Numbered from the stretch's first letter, positions 10,864 to 22,729 are shown. The stretch is 64,000 nt of DNA from Dicyema japonicum (GCA_011109175.1 RDEW01000006.1:139547-203546), one strand, 5' to 3'. Notes: generated from the sequence alone by a model not told the origin. Numbers and translations are program-made.

Positions 10864-11657
10864 CTATGGTCGTGGTAAACCAATACTCAGCAAACACCCA
10901 CCTAAATAAAATATAACAAAACAATAATCCGCATAAGACAAAATGATGTTAATGATTTCCATTTTTGCCTCTTCCGGTCCCCTCCTCAAAGGTTCCATTC
11001 GGAATTCAAACATATGTGTAACGTCCGTCGACTTCTTCCTTGTCTTTTTCACAACAGGCTCCTCCTCCTTAACTTCAATCCCAATAGATCTCTTGTACTC
11101 GTCCAGAGTCCGGTACTTCACGCCTTCATCCCTGTTCTCCCTATGGTCATAGTTACTACTACCTTTCGACCACTGATTCCTCGTGCCTCTTTTCAAAGGA
11201 CTCCTCCCTCAAGTCATCCTTAAAGTTCCCCAATTGTTCCGTCCAGCCCCTTGACGTTTGTAGTAAGGTCGTGCTCCACTACTGTTAACGAAAACACTAC
11301 CTTCTCGGGTCCCCACTGTGGCGATCATTAAATCGCCGACCAGTCTCTTCTTCTTGGCGTCTTCTTGGCTGATAGGAGGTCTCCCTTGGTTTACTTGGAT
11401 TATAGAAACACAAACTCATTCTGGGGGTAGAAGTTTCGGTTGTAACGACGTTCCACGTGGAAAACCACGGATTTTTTACCGTTTTTAGGTTGTTCAGGAT
11501 TAGTTTCATTCTGTCCTTCCACCACAGGTTGAGGTTTCTGAGGTTCAGACTGTTTTTCCGCCTCTTCCTGTCGTTTGGGCTTAGTCTTAACCTCCTTATT
11601 AGAGAAATTGGGTTGGTAATTACGCTGCCTGTTCGTACCAATACCGTCCTTGTTCAT
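10864..11657 (-). CDS. SERBP1: SERBP1/HABP4-like mRNA-binding protein
   Basis: The family binds mRNA and ribosomes in the cytoplasm. The N-terminus ('MNKDGIGTNRQRNYQPNF') is basic and polar. The diagnostic family core is 'GRRFNDRHSGDPRSGARPYY', then 'GRNNWGT' and 'KDDLREES', and a later 'VKYRTLDEYKRS', which matches the family's 'TLDEWK' motif. Three 22-nt introns restore this reading: 11394-11415, 11279-11300 and 11141-11162. Between 'NNWGT' and 'KDD' (near 11220) the frame shifts by one base without an intron signal, so an assembly indel or a damaged copy is possible. No RGG-rich C-terminus is visible; the last exon is uncertain. One CACGTG lies in exon 1. Confidence 0.75.
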
Positions 11658-11699
11658 ACGCGTTAGTGCTGCATTGCAATGGTATTTATAATAATTTAG

Positions 11700-12280
11700 G
11701 TCTGCCGCTATAATTGATATTTTAAAATCTATTTTTAGAATTTATTATAACTAATATTAATTCAATTGTGCTATTTGTTTGATTTTTATTTGTTTTATAA
11801 TAATTTTTTTTAATTTGTAAGGAAACAATTAAAATTTTAATCTAAACAACAAATCAATTTATTACTAAAAATAATTAAATATGACGAAATTAGAAATATT
11901 TTAATTTTAAATTGGGTTAATTTTTACTGTCTAATTAATATGACATAAAAACGTGTCTGTTTTTGATTTTATTGTTAAAAATCACCCAATTGCTAAACTC
12001 ATTCGTTCGTATAAATTTTCATTCTGATGGAGTGCTTTATCGAGTGTTTTGATGTTTTCTTAGGGATTAAGTCTACAAGAAATTTTATTTAGCTTTTTTT
12101 ATTGTCAGTCCCTGATAGGGAATTGAGGAGAGAAGTTTGGGATTCAAATTCCATAGTTATTTTCAAAAAGCTTAGATTGGCTAAAGAGAGTGTACGCGAA
12201 TCTTTATCTTAAGCGGCAAAAAATGATTATTAATGACGTTATCAATTTTTTTTGTAACTTTGGTCTAACTGTCATTATCT
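11700..12280. other. AT-rich spacer upstream of the SERBP1-like gene
   Basis: Very AT-rich sequence containing the presumed promoter of the minus-strand SERBP1-like gene. I see no coding motif and cannot place a promoter element. Confidence 0.5.
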
Positions 12281-12289
12281 CATCTGTTC

Positions 12290-13060
12290 TTTTGTTAGAG
12301 ATATTGACTTTAATAATTTATTCCTTGAATTTAATTTGACGGGTATTAACGATATTGTGTTAACTTCGCGAGATCGAGACATCCAGAAGACCACAGAAGG
12401 AATACAAATTAACCTGGACCAGCTTAATGCTTGGAAGGTGGAAAACTGGCTCATGGTGAATGCAGAGAAGTCGTCCACGTCCCTTTTTTACCTCTGACAA
12501 AAGATTGGGAGGGAAGACAGTCACCTTGAATTTAAACAAGTTCGACATCCCTTTCAACAGATGTCAAAGGATTCTTGGGTGTGACAATCGATATGCATCT
12601 CTGTTTGACACCACACGTGGAAAGCATTCTGTTGAAATGCGAGAAGAAACTGAACGTATTGAAAAGATTATCGGGAATTTGGAAGAGTGCTACTCACCTG
12701 GTCCTGATGAACATGTACAAGCAGTACATCGAGTTATGTTTCTCATATGCATGCGCCTCGTAGGGACCGTCCATATCTTGGACAAATATGAGGATAATCG
12801 AGGAAATGCAAAAGAAGGCTTACAGAGTAACGGAAGATTTGTGAAGATCACCGAACCGGACTGACCCCTCTGAAGAGACTAGACTCCAGATCACGGGAAT
12901 GTGGACCTGAAAAATCAGTCAGCCGTCCAGTACGTTCATTCGCGGGCACGAGGGATGAACGCCAACCAAAGATGAGGTCGCTGTTGTAATGTATCGGGAT
13001 CACATGATAATTAGTTTGGTTTTACCGTGGTCTTGGGTTGTTAAATAAATAAATAACAAT
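12290..13060 (+). mobile_element. Family J RT C-terminal half and 3' tail
   Basis: The plus strand encodes 'LTSRDRDIQKTTEGIQINLDQ' in part, 'LNKFDIPFNRCQRILG', 'VTIDMHLCLTPHVESILLKC' and 'YKQYIELCFSYACAS', the region after the RT catalytic box. The tail near 12990-13060 has the ATCACATGATAATTAGTTTG-type sequence and a TAAATAAATAAAT end. The frame breaks at about 12570 and elsewhere. Confidence 0.7.
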
Positions 13061-13970
13061 TACTAATATATTGATGACGTCATCAGTTTGAAAAGTGGTT
13101 GCTTCTATTTACTTTATGTTAACCGCATTACGAATTTTGGATTAAGCCTAATTGATTAGTGAGTTTTACTTAATCTTACCACAAAGTCGGTTTATGGTTA
13201 AGCTGATTGAGGATATAGAACTGATGACATCTTATGATCCTAAATTATAACCAAATAATATGGTTGGAACCATTGGTGGGCATTGGAAACAAGGACAACA
13301 ACATTTATAAGGAGACTTGACAACAAATGGAAGTGAACCCTTTAATCAAACGAATTGAAAATTATGGAGGATGGAATCGTTATACAAGGGGTACTTGAGA
13401 TAGTTAGAAGTGGATAGAAATAGTCCTTGTACAACAAATGACTTGTATATGAGGTCTGTGATTAGTTAGGGATAACAGAAATCTTCACTAGGGTTGAGAA
13501 TTTTGTGAATATAAGGAAACCTGCTCGGTTAATCTCTTGATTTTTGTCAACGACAGTCAGGACAGCTAAAGTGAGTCTTGTGATTTGAGATTGTGACAAA
13601 TAGGGCATTTGTGATCATTTCACCAGATTCCCTAGAATTCCAGGGTCACTTGTGGAAGGGAACCGGAGCTAATGAATTACAGGGGAATGCGCATATTATT
13701 ACGACTAAAGCTCCTTAAGGTCTTCCGCTGAAAGTTTCTGCTGGCTACTGGCAAACTTAACTAAAGGAACCAAGCTCCTCCTTATCCAGAAAGCATAGAC
13801 GAAAAAAGAATACCCACTGAACGCGATCAACTTATTTTAATGAACCTATTTTTTATATGACAGTGGAGACAGTTTCGACAGAATAATCATTTTTACAAGA
13901 AAAAATCAATTTGCTATTACAACTTAAATTAAAGTAAATTAACATAAAGTAAAGTTATGACAGGTCTCCA
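13060..13970. other. Unassigned spacer
   Basis: Moderately AT-rich; no ORF with recognisable motifs and no repeat shared with the rest of the window that I can see. Confidence 0.4.
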
Positions 13971-13974
13971 TTAT

Positions 13975-14620
13975 GTCCTGCAAGCATTGAGCACATAATG
14001 GGAGCTATTTCTCATAATTGTGAGCCCACTGTCCTGGAAAAACTATTGCGTCATTCTAGGTTCCCCAAGCCGTTCGAATAATCTGATAAAATCAGACTTG
14101 CTCGGGTCAATAACGCCAGACGTCTCAGAGGAGATCGGCTGGACACAGAACCGGTCCACGATGCCGTGGTATTTCCTCCTTTACACATCTTCAGCAGTGT
14201 TCGCTGCGGAACCCAAGTGCAAAGATGATTTTATCAAATTCCCATTAGAGAAAGTTTCCATGCATGTTGATCCGAAGTAAGACACCTCCCTCGGCCATGG
14301 CGCGGTTGTCACACCATCCGGTCTCTTGTCATCACCTCTGTCAAAGCCGGGGTTCCAAAAGGCAAGTAAACCCCGACTTTTCGATAGTTCTCATGACAGT
14401 CGCGATTCATATGGTGTGACGAGGGAATCTTTCGGATCTCCGTCTGGATGCCAGCGGTTGTAGTCCTTTCCTGTCAACCATCCCACCACATCGGCATCGG
14501 TGTTCCTAGCAGACGTCAAGCCTATCCGAAAAGCAACTCCAACGCGGATTGTATTCCCGTAAAGGAGAGTAACAACTGCAAATACCGGGAAGCCATTGAG
14601 CCAGGATTCCAAATTCTCAG
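13975..14620 (-). mobile_element. Family R (R2-like) retrotransposon, C-terminal nuclease fragment
   Basis: The minus strand from 14612 reads 'SWLNGFPV...LLYGN', then in a second frame 'HRCRCGGMVDRKGLQPL' (the CCHC-like motif), and then 'GFDRGDDKRPDGVTTAPW' and 'FIRLFERLGEP'. These align in order with the intact-looking copy at 63330-63880, including the PD of the PD-(D/E)XK nuclease. At least two frameshifts are present. Confidence 0.7.
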
Positions 14621-14819
14621 CAGACGGTTAATTCAGACATATGCGACGGTGACGTGCCACCTTCATCTAGCTTTTTTTCACAAAGGAACTTGTACAGCAA
14701 ACTATGGTAAATCTTACTTTTAGTACTATTATTGATTAACTGTACATGATTCATGCTGTAATAATGATGTCTTGTCCCTTAATAACAATAATACCACCAG
14801 AGACAACGGTTACACAAAC

Positions 14820-14960
14820 TAACTAATCACGTGGTCCCAGCACGCACTAGCAGGGACCTCATCTTGGTCAGATGCTCTTCCCTCGACCCACACAAGCACG
14901 TATCGGTCGAGAGACTGGACCTTCGCAGTCACGACGGCGCGTTCTATGGTTCATTCAAGG
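14820..14960 (-). mobile_element. Family J 3' end
   Basis: The minus strand ends with 'EHLTKMRSLLVRAGTT' and a stop inside a CACGTGATTAGTTAG tail. This is the same terminal architecture as the other family J ends. Confidence 0.6.
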
Positions 14961-15019
14961 CTTCAAGTGTCAATGGTGGCTGGGACTCTGTATATGTTTT
15001 AATGTATAAAAGAACAGAA

Positions 15020-15690
15020 TAACTTAAATTTTTATTATTTTGAGCAATTTCCCATAAACTCAGCCTGAATTATATTTTGTAAAAGATATTTAGATATGGC
15101 GACCACCGTCAAGTACATCGTTGCCCACGTTTTGCCCTTCAATGCTGCTAGAATTGCTGCCTAAAACAAATAACTCTTGTGTAGGATGACACCGTGAAGA
15201 AGGTCCCGTGCAAAAGAAAAAATACGGAAAGAATGCCTTAAGAATTCAACGCAATTATTTAGACAATCGTAAACACGTTAACCTAATCTCTGAAATCAGG
15301 GTCTTTGGGTAATCTAGTGGAAAATGCTCCATATTGTTTCCCTGTGTTAAAAAAGACAAGACGGAGTTCACAGGAGTAATAAGAATAGATAACATCATCG
15401 GGGAGAAGCGGAGACATAATAAAAACGGATCTTCCTTAGGAGTTAGTGAAGAAATCATACGAAGAAGACCGTTAGCTAAAGAAGTAATAAAAAGATAATT
15501 GAAACCCAAAATCCACAGTGTTAAGACCATACTTCATGTAACTCGGGAACTTGAGCGAACATATGTGATGAAAGAGATAGGTTAGACTCCTTCCACAGAA
15601 GTCACTTACTGGGACCGATTGGCTTCCAGATTCTCGGATGTGTAATCTACAAAAAGTGTTCCGTAATTCTAAACGGCCTTTTCTGGTTAA
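15020..15690. other. Unassigned spacer with a minus-strand ORF
   Basis: A 91-codon minus-strand ORF (15255-15530) has hydrophobic stretches but no recognised family. I see no other signal here. Confidence 0.3.
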
Positions 15691-16010
15691 ACGAGAAGTA
15701 TACGTGGACGTCGAAAAACCACCCCCAAGATCTTTTGAGATCTATTGAAGGGGATAATGACGTTGTTTGCCTTTAATTCGACTATCTGTCCCCCAGTCTC
15801 TTGTCCGATATAAAAAAGTAGTGACGGACTTTTTAGAACTGGCCGTTAGGTGGTTCTCCAATTACCAACCGTTGAGACAGTCAAATTTTTGTTGCCCTCT
15901 TAATATCTCGATCGCGTGAGGATGGGATTTAACGTTAGCATAAGTGAGGAAGATATCCTTTCCGGCTTCCAATGTAGGGATCCGGTCAAAAATAGGTCGA
16001 TTAACAAAGA
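15690..16010 (-). mobile_element. Family J RT C-terminal fragment
   Basis: In two frames the minus strand reads 'GGQIVELKANNVIIPFNRSQ' followed by 'KILGVVF', matching the 12.5-kb and 9.2-kb copies. Confidence 0.5.
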
Positions 16011-16417
16011 AGATAAGGGCTTCCGGCGGGAACACCATCAAGAAAAAACCAAGAAATAGACTTTGTCCGATGGAAACACGTTAGCCTGCCAGGATTTGTG
16101 CTCACCAGAGATTCCTATTCGACATTTATCCAAATGAGAATCTGTCTTGATACTGGTAGAGAGCCTATGTACATCGATGGAGCACATCACATCTTCAGAT
16201 GTACAGTTCTGTGGGAAAACCCATTTTTCGATGACAGGTGTATGTTGATCTCTCATATTTGAATCCATATCGAAATGTGATGGCCCATAGTTCGAATATC
16301 CCTGCTGTATATTTCAGCTTAAGTTTCTACGCATTTATGGTGATATGAGGAGTGACGCCATCATCAGTGAGCATTTCATAGAGGAACCGGATCGTCTACA
16401 AAAAGACTCACGCAAAT

Positions 16418-16530
16418 AAAGAAGTAAAGAGCATTCATTGGTTCTCCCTCATCGGTTAGTTATGATAACTGTTCTCTGTCTAAATAAAGTGTGTGTCCTG
16501 CCTGGGAGGAGCTATATCTAATATGGCTCT
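16418..16530 (+). repeat. Family P 3' tail, copy 1
   Basis: This stretch is about 70% alike by eye to 28010-28150 (+) and shares its end with 42400-42460 (-): a GGAGCTAT...ATGGCTCT block. At 42.4 kb the block follows the stop codon of a family P ORF, so it marks family P 3' untranslated regions. Confidence 0.5.
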
Positions 16531-16539
16531 TCATAAAGT

Positions 16540-17540
16540 GCAGTATTATTATATCAAAATGTCATCTGGGGAGAACATCTTTGGTTTTCGAAAGTATCAG
16601 CTTCTCCAGGGTTATGGATGTCGAACAGATAGTGAGGGCGATTTATATGAAGCCGGATCCTTTTAGAAGATTTCCTTTGACGTATTTCTTACTTTTATCT
16701 TTTCGAGAACATTTATTCCTCGACCTCGATTTTAAAGTACAGAGGTTGATTATAGGAATTCGACCTCCTTATCTTCCTACGAGTAACATCTTCAAAGTCT
16801 CTTAGAAGCGAGCCAACCTTTTTTTGCTTTCTCCATGACTCGTCCGATCTCCAACCAAAAATATGTGTGGGAATACACTGAGCATGTGCTGAAGTGTTTG
16901 AGTACCCTCAGAGACAACATCCAGATCGTCGTATAAATTATCTCGTCATAGTTGTTTCCAATCAGGGCCCTGAACTATCTTAGTGCAGCTTCAAGGTAGA
17001 CAATAAAGAGGACCGGGGATAACGAGTCCCCCTGTGGAACTCCACGTGAAGTTGGAAAAAAGTTGGAGGTAAATCTGCCAATTTTGACAGAAAGGTGAGT
17101 GTTCTGCATGAGAAGGCGTATTATTTTAACGTCGTCAGGGTGAAGAAAACTCTTCAGAACTTCCATGAGTTTTCCCCGGTGTACCGAATCTAATGGACGG
17201 GACATATCAATGCCAAGTATCTCAATAAATTTTTTATACTTTTGGAAGAAAACTAAATACCATCTGTGCCTCCACACTAAATCGGCTGTAGACCTGCCTG
17301 TCAGAAATCCCCTTTAGTCGAGAGATAGGAATTTCTTCACTTTGTTTTTTATCATATGTAATGTCATGAAAGAGAATGTTTTGCGTACGAAAGTTAGTAG
17401 AATTATAAGTCTAAGGTTGCAGAGAAGACCTTTAGCTTTCCCGGGTTTTTGTAGAGGTATTAGCCGCCCTTTCCCAGTTCCAACGCATTGTCTTCCTGGA
17501 GAGACCGATTGAATACATTGTTGATCATTTTGGCTAGCTC
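16540..17540 (-). mobile_element. Family P reverse transcriptase remnant
   Basis: The minus strand reads 'CVGTGKGRLIPLQKPGKAK' and 'RLIILLTFVRK' (17314-17500), then 'FIEILGIDMSRPLDSVHRGK' and 'TSRGVPQGDSLSPVLF' (16975-17230). Left of this is 'NNYDEIIY' and 'DLDVVSEGTQT' over the catalytic region. RT motifs are in normal order with a frame change after 'LEAALR'. The family matches the common invertebrate RT with a 'YADDVDF' box. Confidence 0.75.
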
Positions 17541-17544
17541 CTCT

Positions 17545-17640
17545 GGGGCATTTAAAAATAATTTTATTATTTTTTAACACCAAGACCACGGTAAAATCAA
17601 AACTAACTATCACGTGATCCCGATGCGCTCCGCCACAAAT
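17545..17640 (-). mobile_element. Family J 3' tail
   Basis: On the minus strand, GGGATCACGTGATAGTTAG is followed by a spacer and a TAATAAAAT end, directly upstream of the family P RT remnant. It is an isolated tail. Confidence 0.5.
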
Positions 17641-17699
17641 AAATAAATTAATAAAAATGAAAAAAAGTTAAATAAAAATAAAGTTATAATTATTAGTCA

Positions 17700-19030
17700 T
17701 TAGATTCGTTTTCTTTTCAATTCAAAGTTCACTATAACAGCCGGACTGGCCATACGGGGTTCTTTAGGAATGACATTAACAAGTTTTTGCTCTTTGAGAT
17801 AAGAATCCTCCTCCACAAATACTATGTACCTTCCTGGGGCTAATAGTCGGAAATACTCCCCCATTTCGTCTAGTAGCTAAGAGATATCAATACTCGTATA
17901 GATATCGTGGTCAATATAAACTCCTGTCCTATATTTTCTGACCTTCACAGCCACGTGCCTCAAAAGTTTACCGTAGATGTTGGAAACGATCCCTTTGACC
18001 CCCAAATGAGTCTTCAATACACGAAAATTACTACTGCCATATAAGATTCAACAACGGTTGTCTGTTCCTCTCCCAATATGACTCCAGATGCCTGGGGGAT
18101 GGCTTCTTATCACAGGAAATCTCAATCGTCAACTCAAAGCCGTTGGTAGACGAGTATACAAAGTCCGGCAACCCCCCAGACATATGGTACCACTCAGCTC
18201 CGTTGACCGTTCCATTCGCAAACTCCCTCTCCCCTTCACAACGGGGATACTTGTCTGTAGCATTCACGTGGTAAGCAAACTGGCTTGCCAGATAGCTAAT
18301 AATGAGGGAAACTCATACTCAAATGTATCAGAATCAGGAGTTGGGGTGTTCACGTCTCTTCTGTCCTCATTTCTGTCATATGGGGTGACCACCACCACTG
18401 CTCCCCCATGCAAAGTGGCACTCAGAACAAAAGGGGATGATTCGTTCGTTATGTAGTTGATAATGTTAGTTACTTCTCTGCTTTTCTACAAATTACCATT
18501 CTAGGGACCTTCCCCTGATTCAAGGTGACACGTGACCTTGGATCTATAACAGGAAAGTCTCTGTTCATGTCCACTCCAACAGCTGTGTAGCGGGAGCTAA
18601 TCTAAAGACTGAAATCACAAATTACTTCAAATCCATCAGGATTAATATCCGGGAATATGTGAATTCTTGTAATATTGACCAGATCCCTAATATCCTGCTT
18701 CCCCTTGAGGTACTCCTCACACAAATGTGAAACTAAGAAAAGCAAAAGTTCTCTTCCAACGGGCTCGTCTCCATGTATATTCCCAAAGTAACGGAAATTG
18801 GGATACCTTAGATTAACAAATAGTTCACCAATTTTATGGGTGGACGGATTTCTCCCAAAGATGATCCCATAGTTGGTCTTCAGCGACCCAGAGTAGCTGT
18901 CTTGTCTGACCACGTGGGTTATTTTGGGACATTTCCTGTTGGCTTCCTTCAACAGGTGTTCTAGTTCAGCATAACTATGGTAGTTGTTTAAGCATCTGGA
19001 GAAATAAATCAATATTAGTATTATTAGCAT
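17700..19030 (-). CDS. M14 metallocarboxypeptidase (CPD/CPE/CPM subfamily)
   Basis: Zinc enzyme that removes C-terminal residues from peptides. The N-terminus starts with a hydrophobic signal ('MLIILILIYF'). Zinc ligands His86 and Glu89 lie in 'FGNIHGDEPVG'; 'NPDGFE', 'VDMNRDFP' and the second zinc site 'SATLHGGAVV' follow; the catalytic Glu is in 'FELTIEISC'. The C-terminus is the transthyretin-like domain ('HLGVKGIVSNIYGK', 'EYFRLLAPGRYIVFVEED'). Introns restoring frame are 18602-18625 (24 nt), 18486-18508 (23 nt) and 18284-18312 (29 nt), with at least one more near 17880. The stop is at 17700-17702. Complete in length for a single-domain member; four CACGTG sites fall within it. A signal peptide suggests secretion or a vesicular location. 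Confidence 0.88.
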
Positions 19031-19149
19031 TATGAATTTTATTTATTTATTTTAATCTTTTCAATGTATTGTTTTTAATTATTTATTATTAATTTTAAAT
19101 ATGTAATTTTTAATAATTTTAATAAGCGGGAAATTTTGTAAATTTTATT

Positions 19150-19440
19150 ATCATATCAAGAATTTCTGTTTGTTCGTCTGTTCCTCCCCACTCTTCCTAT
19201 TAGAGTGGCGTCATGTGATCTACCTGTCTAGGTGGCGCCCAGTGCCAGGCCTGCACGAAAAAGGACCATTTGCTCTCCCCAATTTACTGGAGGGGTTTCC
19301 ACAACTGCAAGTATGGACGTCTTTTACCCTTTATGTTGATTCTGGATGGACTCTGTTTTTGTGGAAACTGGATACACTTAATTAGTAGTTTACTTTAACT
19401 TCTTTCTGGTGTATCCGGGGTTAATAAATAAATAATAATA
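19150..19440 (+). repeat. Dispersed SINE-like repeat, copy 2
   Basis: Inverted partner of 6340-6610. The body encodes 'LPLYVDSGWTLFLW'-like sequence and ends with the family J tail and a TAAATAAATAATAAT end. It sits just upstream of the carboxypeptidase start codon, separated by about 120 bp. Confidence 0.6.
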
Positions 19441-20030
19441 AGAATGAGGCAGTGCTATAAAAATTGGCAAAATCATCAGAATCCCAATGGTCCCAGAGTA
19501 CTCAGTCTAACTGCATATCATTGATATGGACAAGATAATAAAATAACATCATTGTAAGCAAAAAAACTTAGAATCTCCATTTTTGTATAGAGGTGAGGTA
19601 AAAAGTATAATTAATATCCACAATATTAGATCCAGTGGTTATACCTATTAATATAGCTCTTAACCGTTTAGATCTTCTAATTTTGTTTATTCAACATTGT
19701 CTACAGTGTGATCTTATATTTGACAGGTCGACCATAATTTCCTGAATCATGTCTGAATTTAATCGCATCAACCACATCCCTCCATTATAGAAACCCCTTC
19801 ACTGAAGTAGGAAAGAAAGATCCTTTGTGTTCTGGCATAGCACTGAGCGTCTCTTCGACAGTGGACTACATGACGTCTCTTAAGATTCGAAGAAGGCACA
19901 TGAATATAGTAGGTAGCGATGCAGGAATCGAACTACGGCTAATCGCAACTCAACTCGCTGGAATTAAAAAAAAATTTAGTTATCAGAGAACCCTAAATCA
20001 CCACAAAAATGTTAAAACAGCAAATTAATG
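19440..20030. other. Unassigned spacer
   Basis: AT-rich. A 67-codon plus-strand ORF at 19825-20028 has no recognisable motif. Confidence 0.35.
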
Positions 20031-20099
20031 ATCTCAGCTTCCAATAATTTCGGGTTCTTCATGCGTGTCTTCAAATATCCAAATTGTAAAACGACAAAG
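20030..20099 (-). mobile_element. Family J 3' end flanking the MULE, left
   Basis: The sequence is nearly the same as 23628-23700, in the same orientation, and encodes the 'LLEAEIT'-type terminus on the minus strand. It stops abruptly where the MULE inverted repeat begins. Confidence 0.55.
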
Positions 20100-20392
20100 G
20101 CTAGGCATCAACTCTCCGAGTGACGAGTTGATGCTAGTTCGCCACAATCTAACTGGCCATCAACTCATCGCAAATTAATTTGATTAAATATGGAAATGTC
20201 ACGTATTCTGCATATTAATGGCTTGCTTAATATCATTTTAATTGTGGCGAGTTGATGCCCTTTTGACAGTGACCAGTTGCCTTTACTCGTGGCTGTCAAA
20301 ATAGCCTCAACTCGCCACAATTAACTTTTATGATAAAAATAAATTTTTTAAATAAAATCAAAATATCGTTAATGATTAAAATGAATTTTTAA

Positions 20393-20465
20393 TAACGAAC
20401 GAATCATCCCCTTTTGTTCTGAGTGCCACTTTGCATGGGGGAGCAGTGTGGTGGTCACCCCATTA
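20393..20465 (+). pseudogene. Duplicated fragment of the carboxypeptidase exon
   Basis: About 70 bases are the reverse complement of roughly 18376-18452, with only a one-base deletion, and read 'NESSPFVLSATLHGGAV' on the plus strand. It is therefore an inverted copy of the exon with the second zinc-binding His. The copy passes straight into family R RT sequence without a gap. Confidence 0.85.
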
Positions 20466-21500
20466 ATGGAATACTCTGATTGCCTCAAAAGATGTACTGA
20501 ATTCGTACTTAACGTTTCTCTTGATACCCCTGGATGGATACAGACTCAATTACCGATATCATTGGGTGGAATCGGTCTTACTACTCCCTGCCAAATTGCT
20601 GGCCCGGCGTATTTTGCCTCAAAACTTTCATGCAAAAACCAAGTGGACTCAGTTCTTTCAAAGCTTCCATCTCGGAAACTGTCCAATGACTTGGTTGAAT
20701 ACATGGACGTGTGGCGAGTGAAGGGCTTGGCGAGCCGCGTAATCCAGACCAACAATCGTCTTGGATGATCCATAGATGGAATGCTCTGGCATCCAACCTA
20801 GTCAGCCGGCTCTATGGACATCGCCTGTTTCCAAAATTCGAGGGAGGCGGTTGATGGATCTTGGCTTGGGGTTTACCCATGTCAAGAAGTTGGTGGATTG
20901 TTGGATGATGACTCACTTCGTACAGCTGTATGTCTACACCTCGGATTGCCTGTTTGCACCAAATCGAAGTGCAAATGTGGCTGTCTATCGGACGAACTGG
21001 GTCTCCACCTCCTCTCATGCCGGAGCGGAATTGGCAGATCTTCTCGACATTCGGCAATGAACGGCATCATTAAGGGCATTAGAATCGGCTGGATTCCGTT
21101 GCCGGATCGAACCGACTGGTCTTTTTGACAACGGAAGACGCCCTGACGGCATGACCTCCTTTCCTTTTGAGCGAGGGAAACCTTGTATGGGATGTGACCT
21201 GACTGTGTCTGCTCTTTCGCCCCAAGCAAAAAAAAATAATTCACCGGGCAGACCTTTCTCAAGCAGAGGAAATAAAAATGCTAAATATTCGGATATCAGC
21301 GACAGGTACATTTTCGCACCTGTCGCGATTGAAACTTCGGGGAACTTTGGCCCTAAAACGCTGAAGTTCCTGAACCATTTGGGAAAACTACTAACTGACA
21401 AAACTGGTGATCTTCGTGAGACGAGATGGCTCAAGGAGAGGCTCTCGTTGGCTGTTGTCCGTGGGAATAGCTTGTGCATCTCCCAACAGCTGAATTAAAA
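20463..21500 (+). mobile_element. Family R retrotransposon fragment: RT thumb to nuclease
   Basis: The plus strand reads 'LPISLGGIGLTTPCQIAGPA' (20448-20768). After frame changes come 'CKCGCLSDELGLHLLSCRSG' (the Cys/His motif) and, at 21151-21498, 'SFPFERGKP' and 'LRETRWLKERLSLAVVRGNS'. This is the C-terminal half of the element at 61.1-64 kb, 5'-truncated at the carboxypeptidase fragment. Confidence 0.8.
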
Positions 21501-21599
21501 TTAACTATTCTTTTTCCTTTTCCTTATAATAATAATGTTATTAAAAGTTAGCGAGGTGGAGAGATTTTAGTTCACGAAAACTTTCTCTATAATAAAGAC

Positions 21600-21785
21600 A
21601 AAATTGTTGGAGAAAATACCAAACGTATCTTGAAATGTCCAGCATTTCTTTTAATATCATCAACTGGGATCATAGTGAATCAGGAAAAAAATCACAATCA
21701 TTTACCCGATACAGAAGATATAACAAGATTGAAATTAATGAAGGCATTAATGAAAGAGCACAAGGATCAAGAGATGACTCTAGAG
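21600..21785 (+). pseudogene. MULE transposase N-terminal FLYWCH-like zinc finger
   Basis: The plus strand encodes 'NTKRILKCPAFLLISSTG' and 'KNHNHLPDTEDI', with the Cys and the His-x-His spacing of a FLYWCH finger as found before MULE transposases. The frame is cut by the hAT insertion just downstream. Confidence 0.6.
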
Positions 21786-22720
21786 CAGAGCTTTTCAAAA
21801 AATAATTCTCGCGGCACACTAATCGTAAAAAAAATAATCCACGGCACACATTAAAAAATAAAAAATTAAATTTTTAAGATGTGTAAAACTAAGTACAAAA
21901 ATGGTAATTTAATGCCCAAATTTTTATTAGTAAAAAAAATGAATTCTTAATTATTATTGTTTTTGCATATATCATCAATATCAGGTCGAATGGTTGACAA
22001 AGCACTCTCATTTCAGCACAAGGACGAGAAACAGTATTATCTGACAAAGGTATCTTCATTATTTTTTGTTCATATTTATGACCAAACTAGTCCGAGCATA
22101 ATACGACAAGCAGGGATTATCAAGTTTTCGCCAATAATGTGAGGTTTTAGTTGTTTTGCTATCACTTCTGAGATCAGTTATGAACATTTCAATGATTCCT
22201 TTGTGTTTAAAAAAGTTTCACTGAACATCAGATCTACGATTCATAGTAAAAACTAAATAATACTTAAGTTGTTTTTTTCAAATGGATAAAATAATCCACA
22301 GATTTTTCGGAATAGTCGGATGCTTGGAAGTAAAATGTCTCTTAGTTTGCTAGGAACCATAGCATCACTTGCCAAAACTTCCATGCAAATTAGACATTGA
22401 GGTAGTTTATTTTTATCTTTGCATAAAAATCCAAATGACAAATAAGAATCTTTATAAGAACGACGAACTGATTTACCCATAAGCACGTTGATGCGCACGT
22501 TATTAAAAATTAATAAATAATGGTTAACCAATGTAAATGTCATTTAATGTATAATAAAAAATAATTATTTTAATTTAGTAATTATTTAATTCGTTCTTTT
22601 TAAATTAATTAGGTCAAAAATGTATACAAATTTATTCAAATTTGTATTTGGCAGGCGGCACACTAGAAATTGTCTTGCGGCACACTTAGTGTGCCGCGGC
22701 ACACCGTTTGACAACCTCTC
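21786..22720 (-). mobile_element. hAT transposon (ZBED5-like) nested in the MULE
   Basis: Terminal inverted repeats: CAGAG.TT.TCAAA at 21786 and its reverse complement ending at 22720, both followed inward by CGCGGCACAC repeats (near 21812, 21838, 22653, 22677). The minus strand (22253-22543) encodes the start of a hAT protein with the BED-like finger 'YKDSYLSFGFLC', 'PQCLICMEVLASDAM' and 'PSKLRDILL'. Most of the transposase is deleted. A target duplication could not be confirmed. Confidence 0.7.
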
Positions 22721-22729
22721 GACTACATT

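Noticed and set aside
20100-20340. GGCGAGTTGATGC repeats as a CRISPR-like array
   Set aside because: Copies occur in both orientations with irregular spacing, fit transposon inverted ends, and the host is a eukaryote.
21786-22728. Target site duplication for the nested hAT
   Set aside because: The 8 bp on the left (CTCTAGAG) do not match the 8 bp after the right end (GACTACAT).
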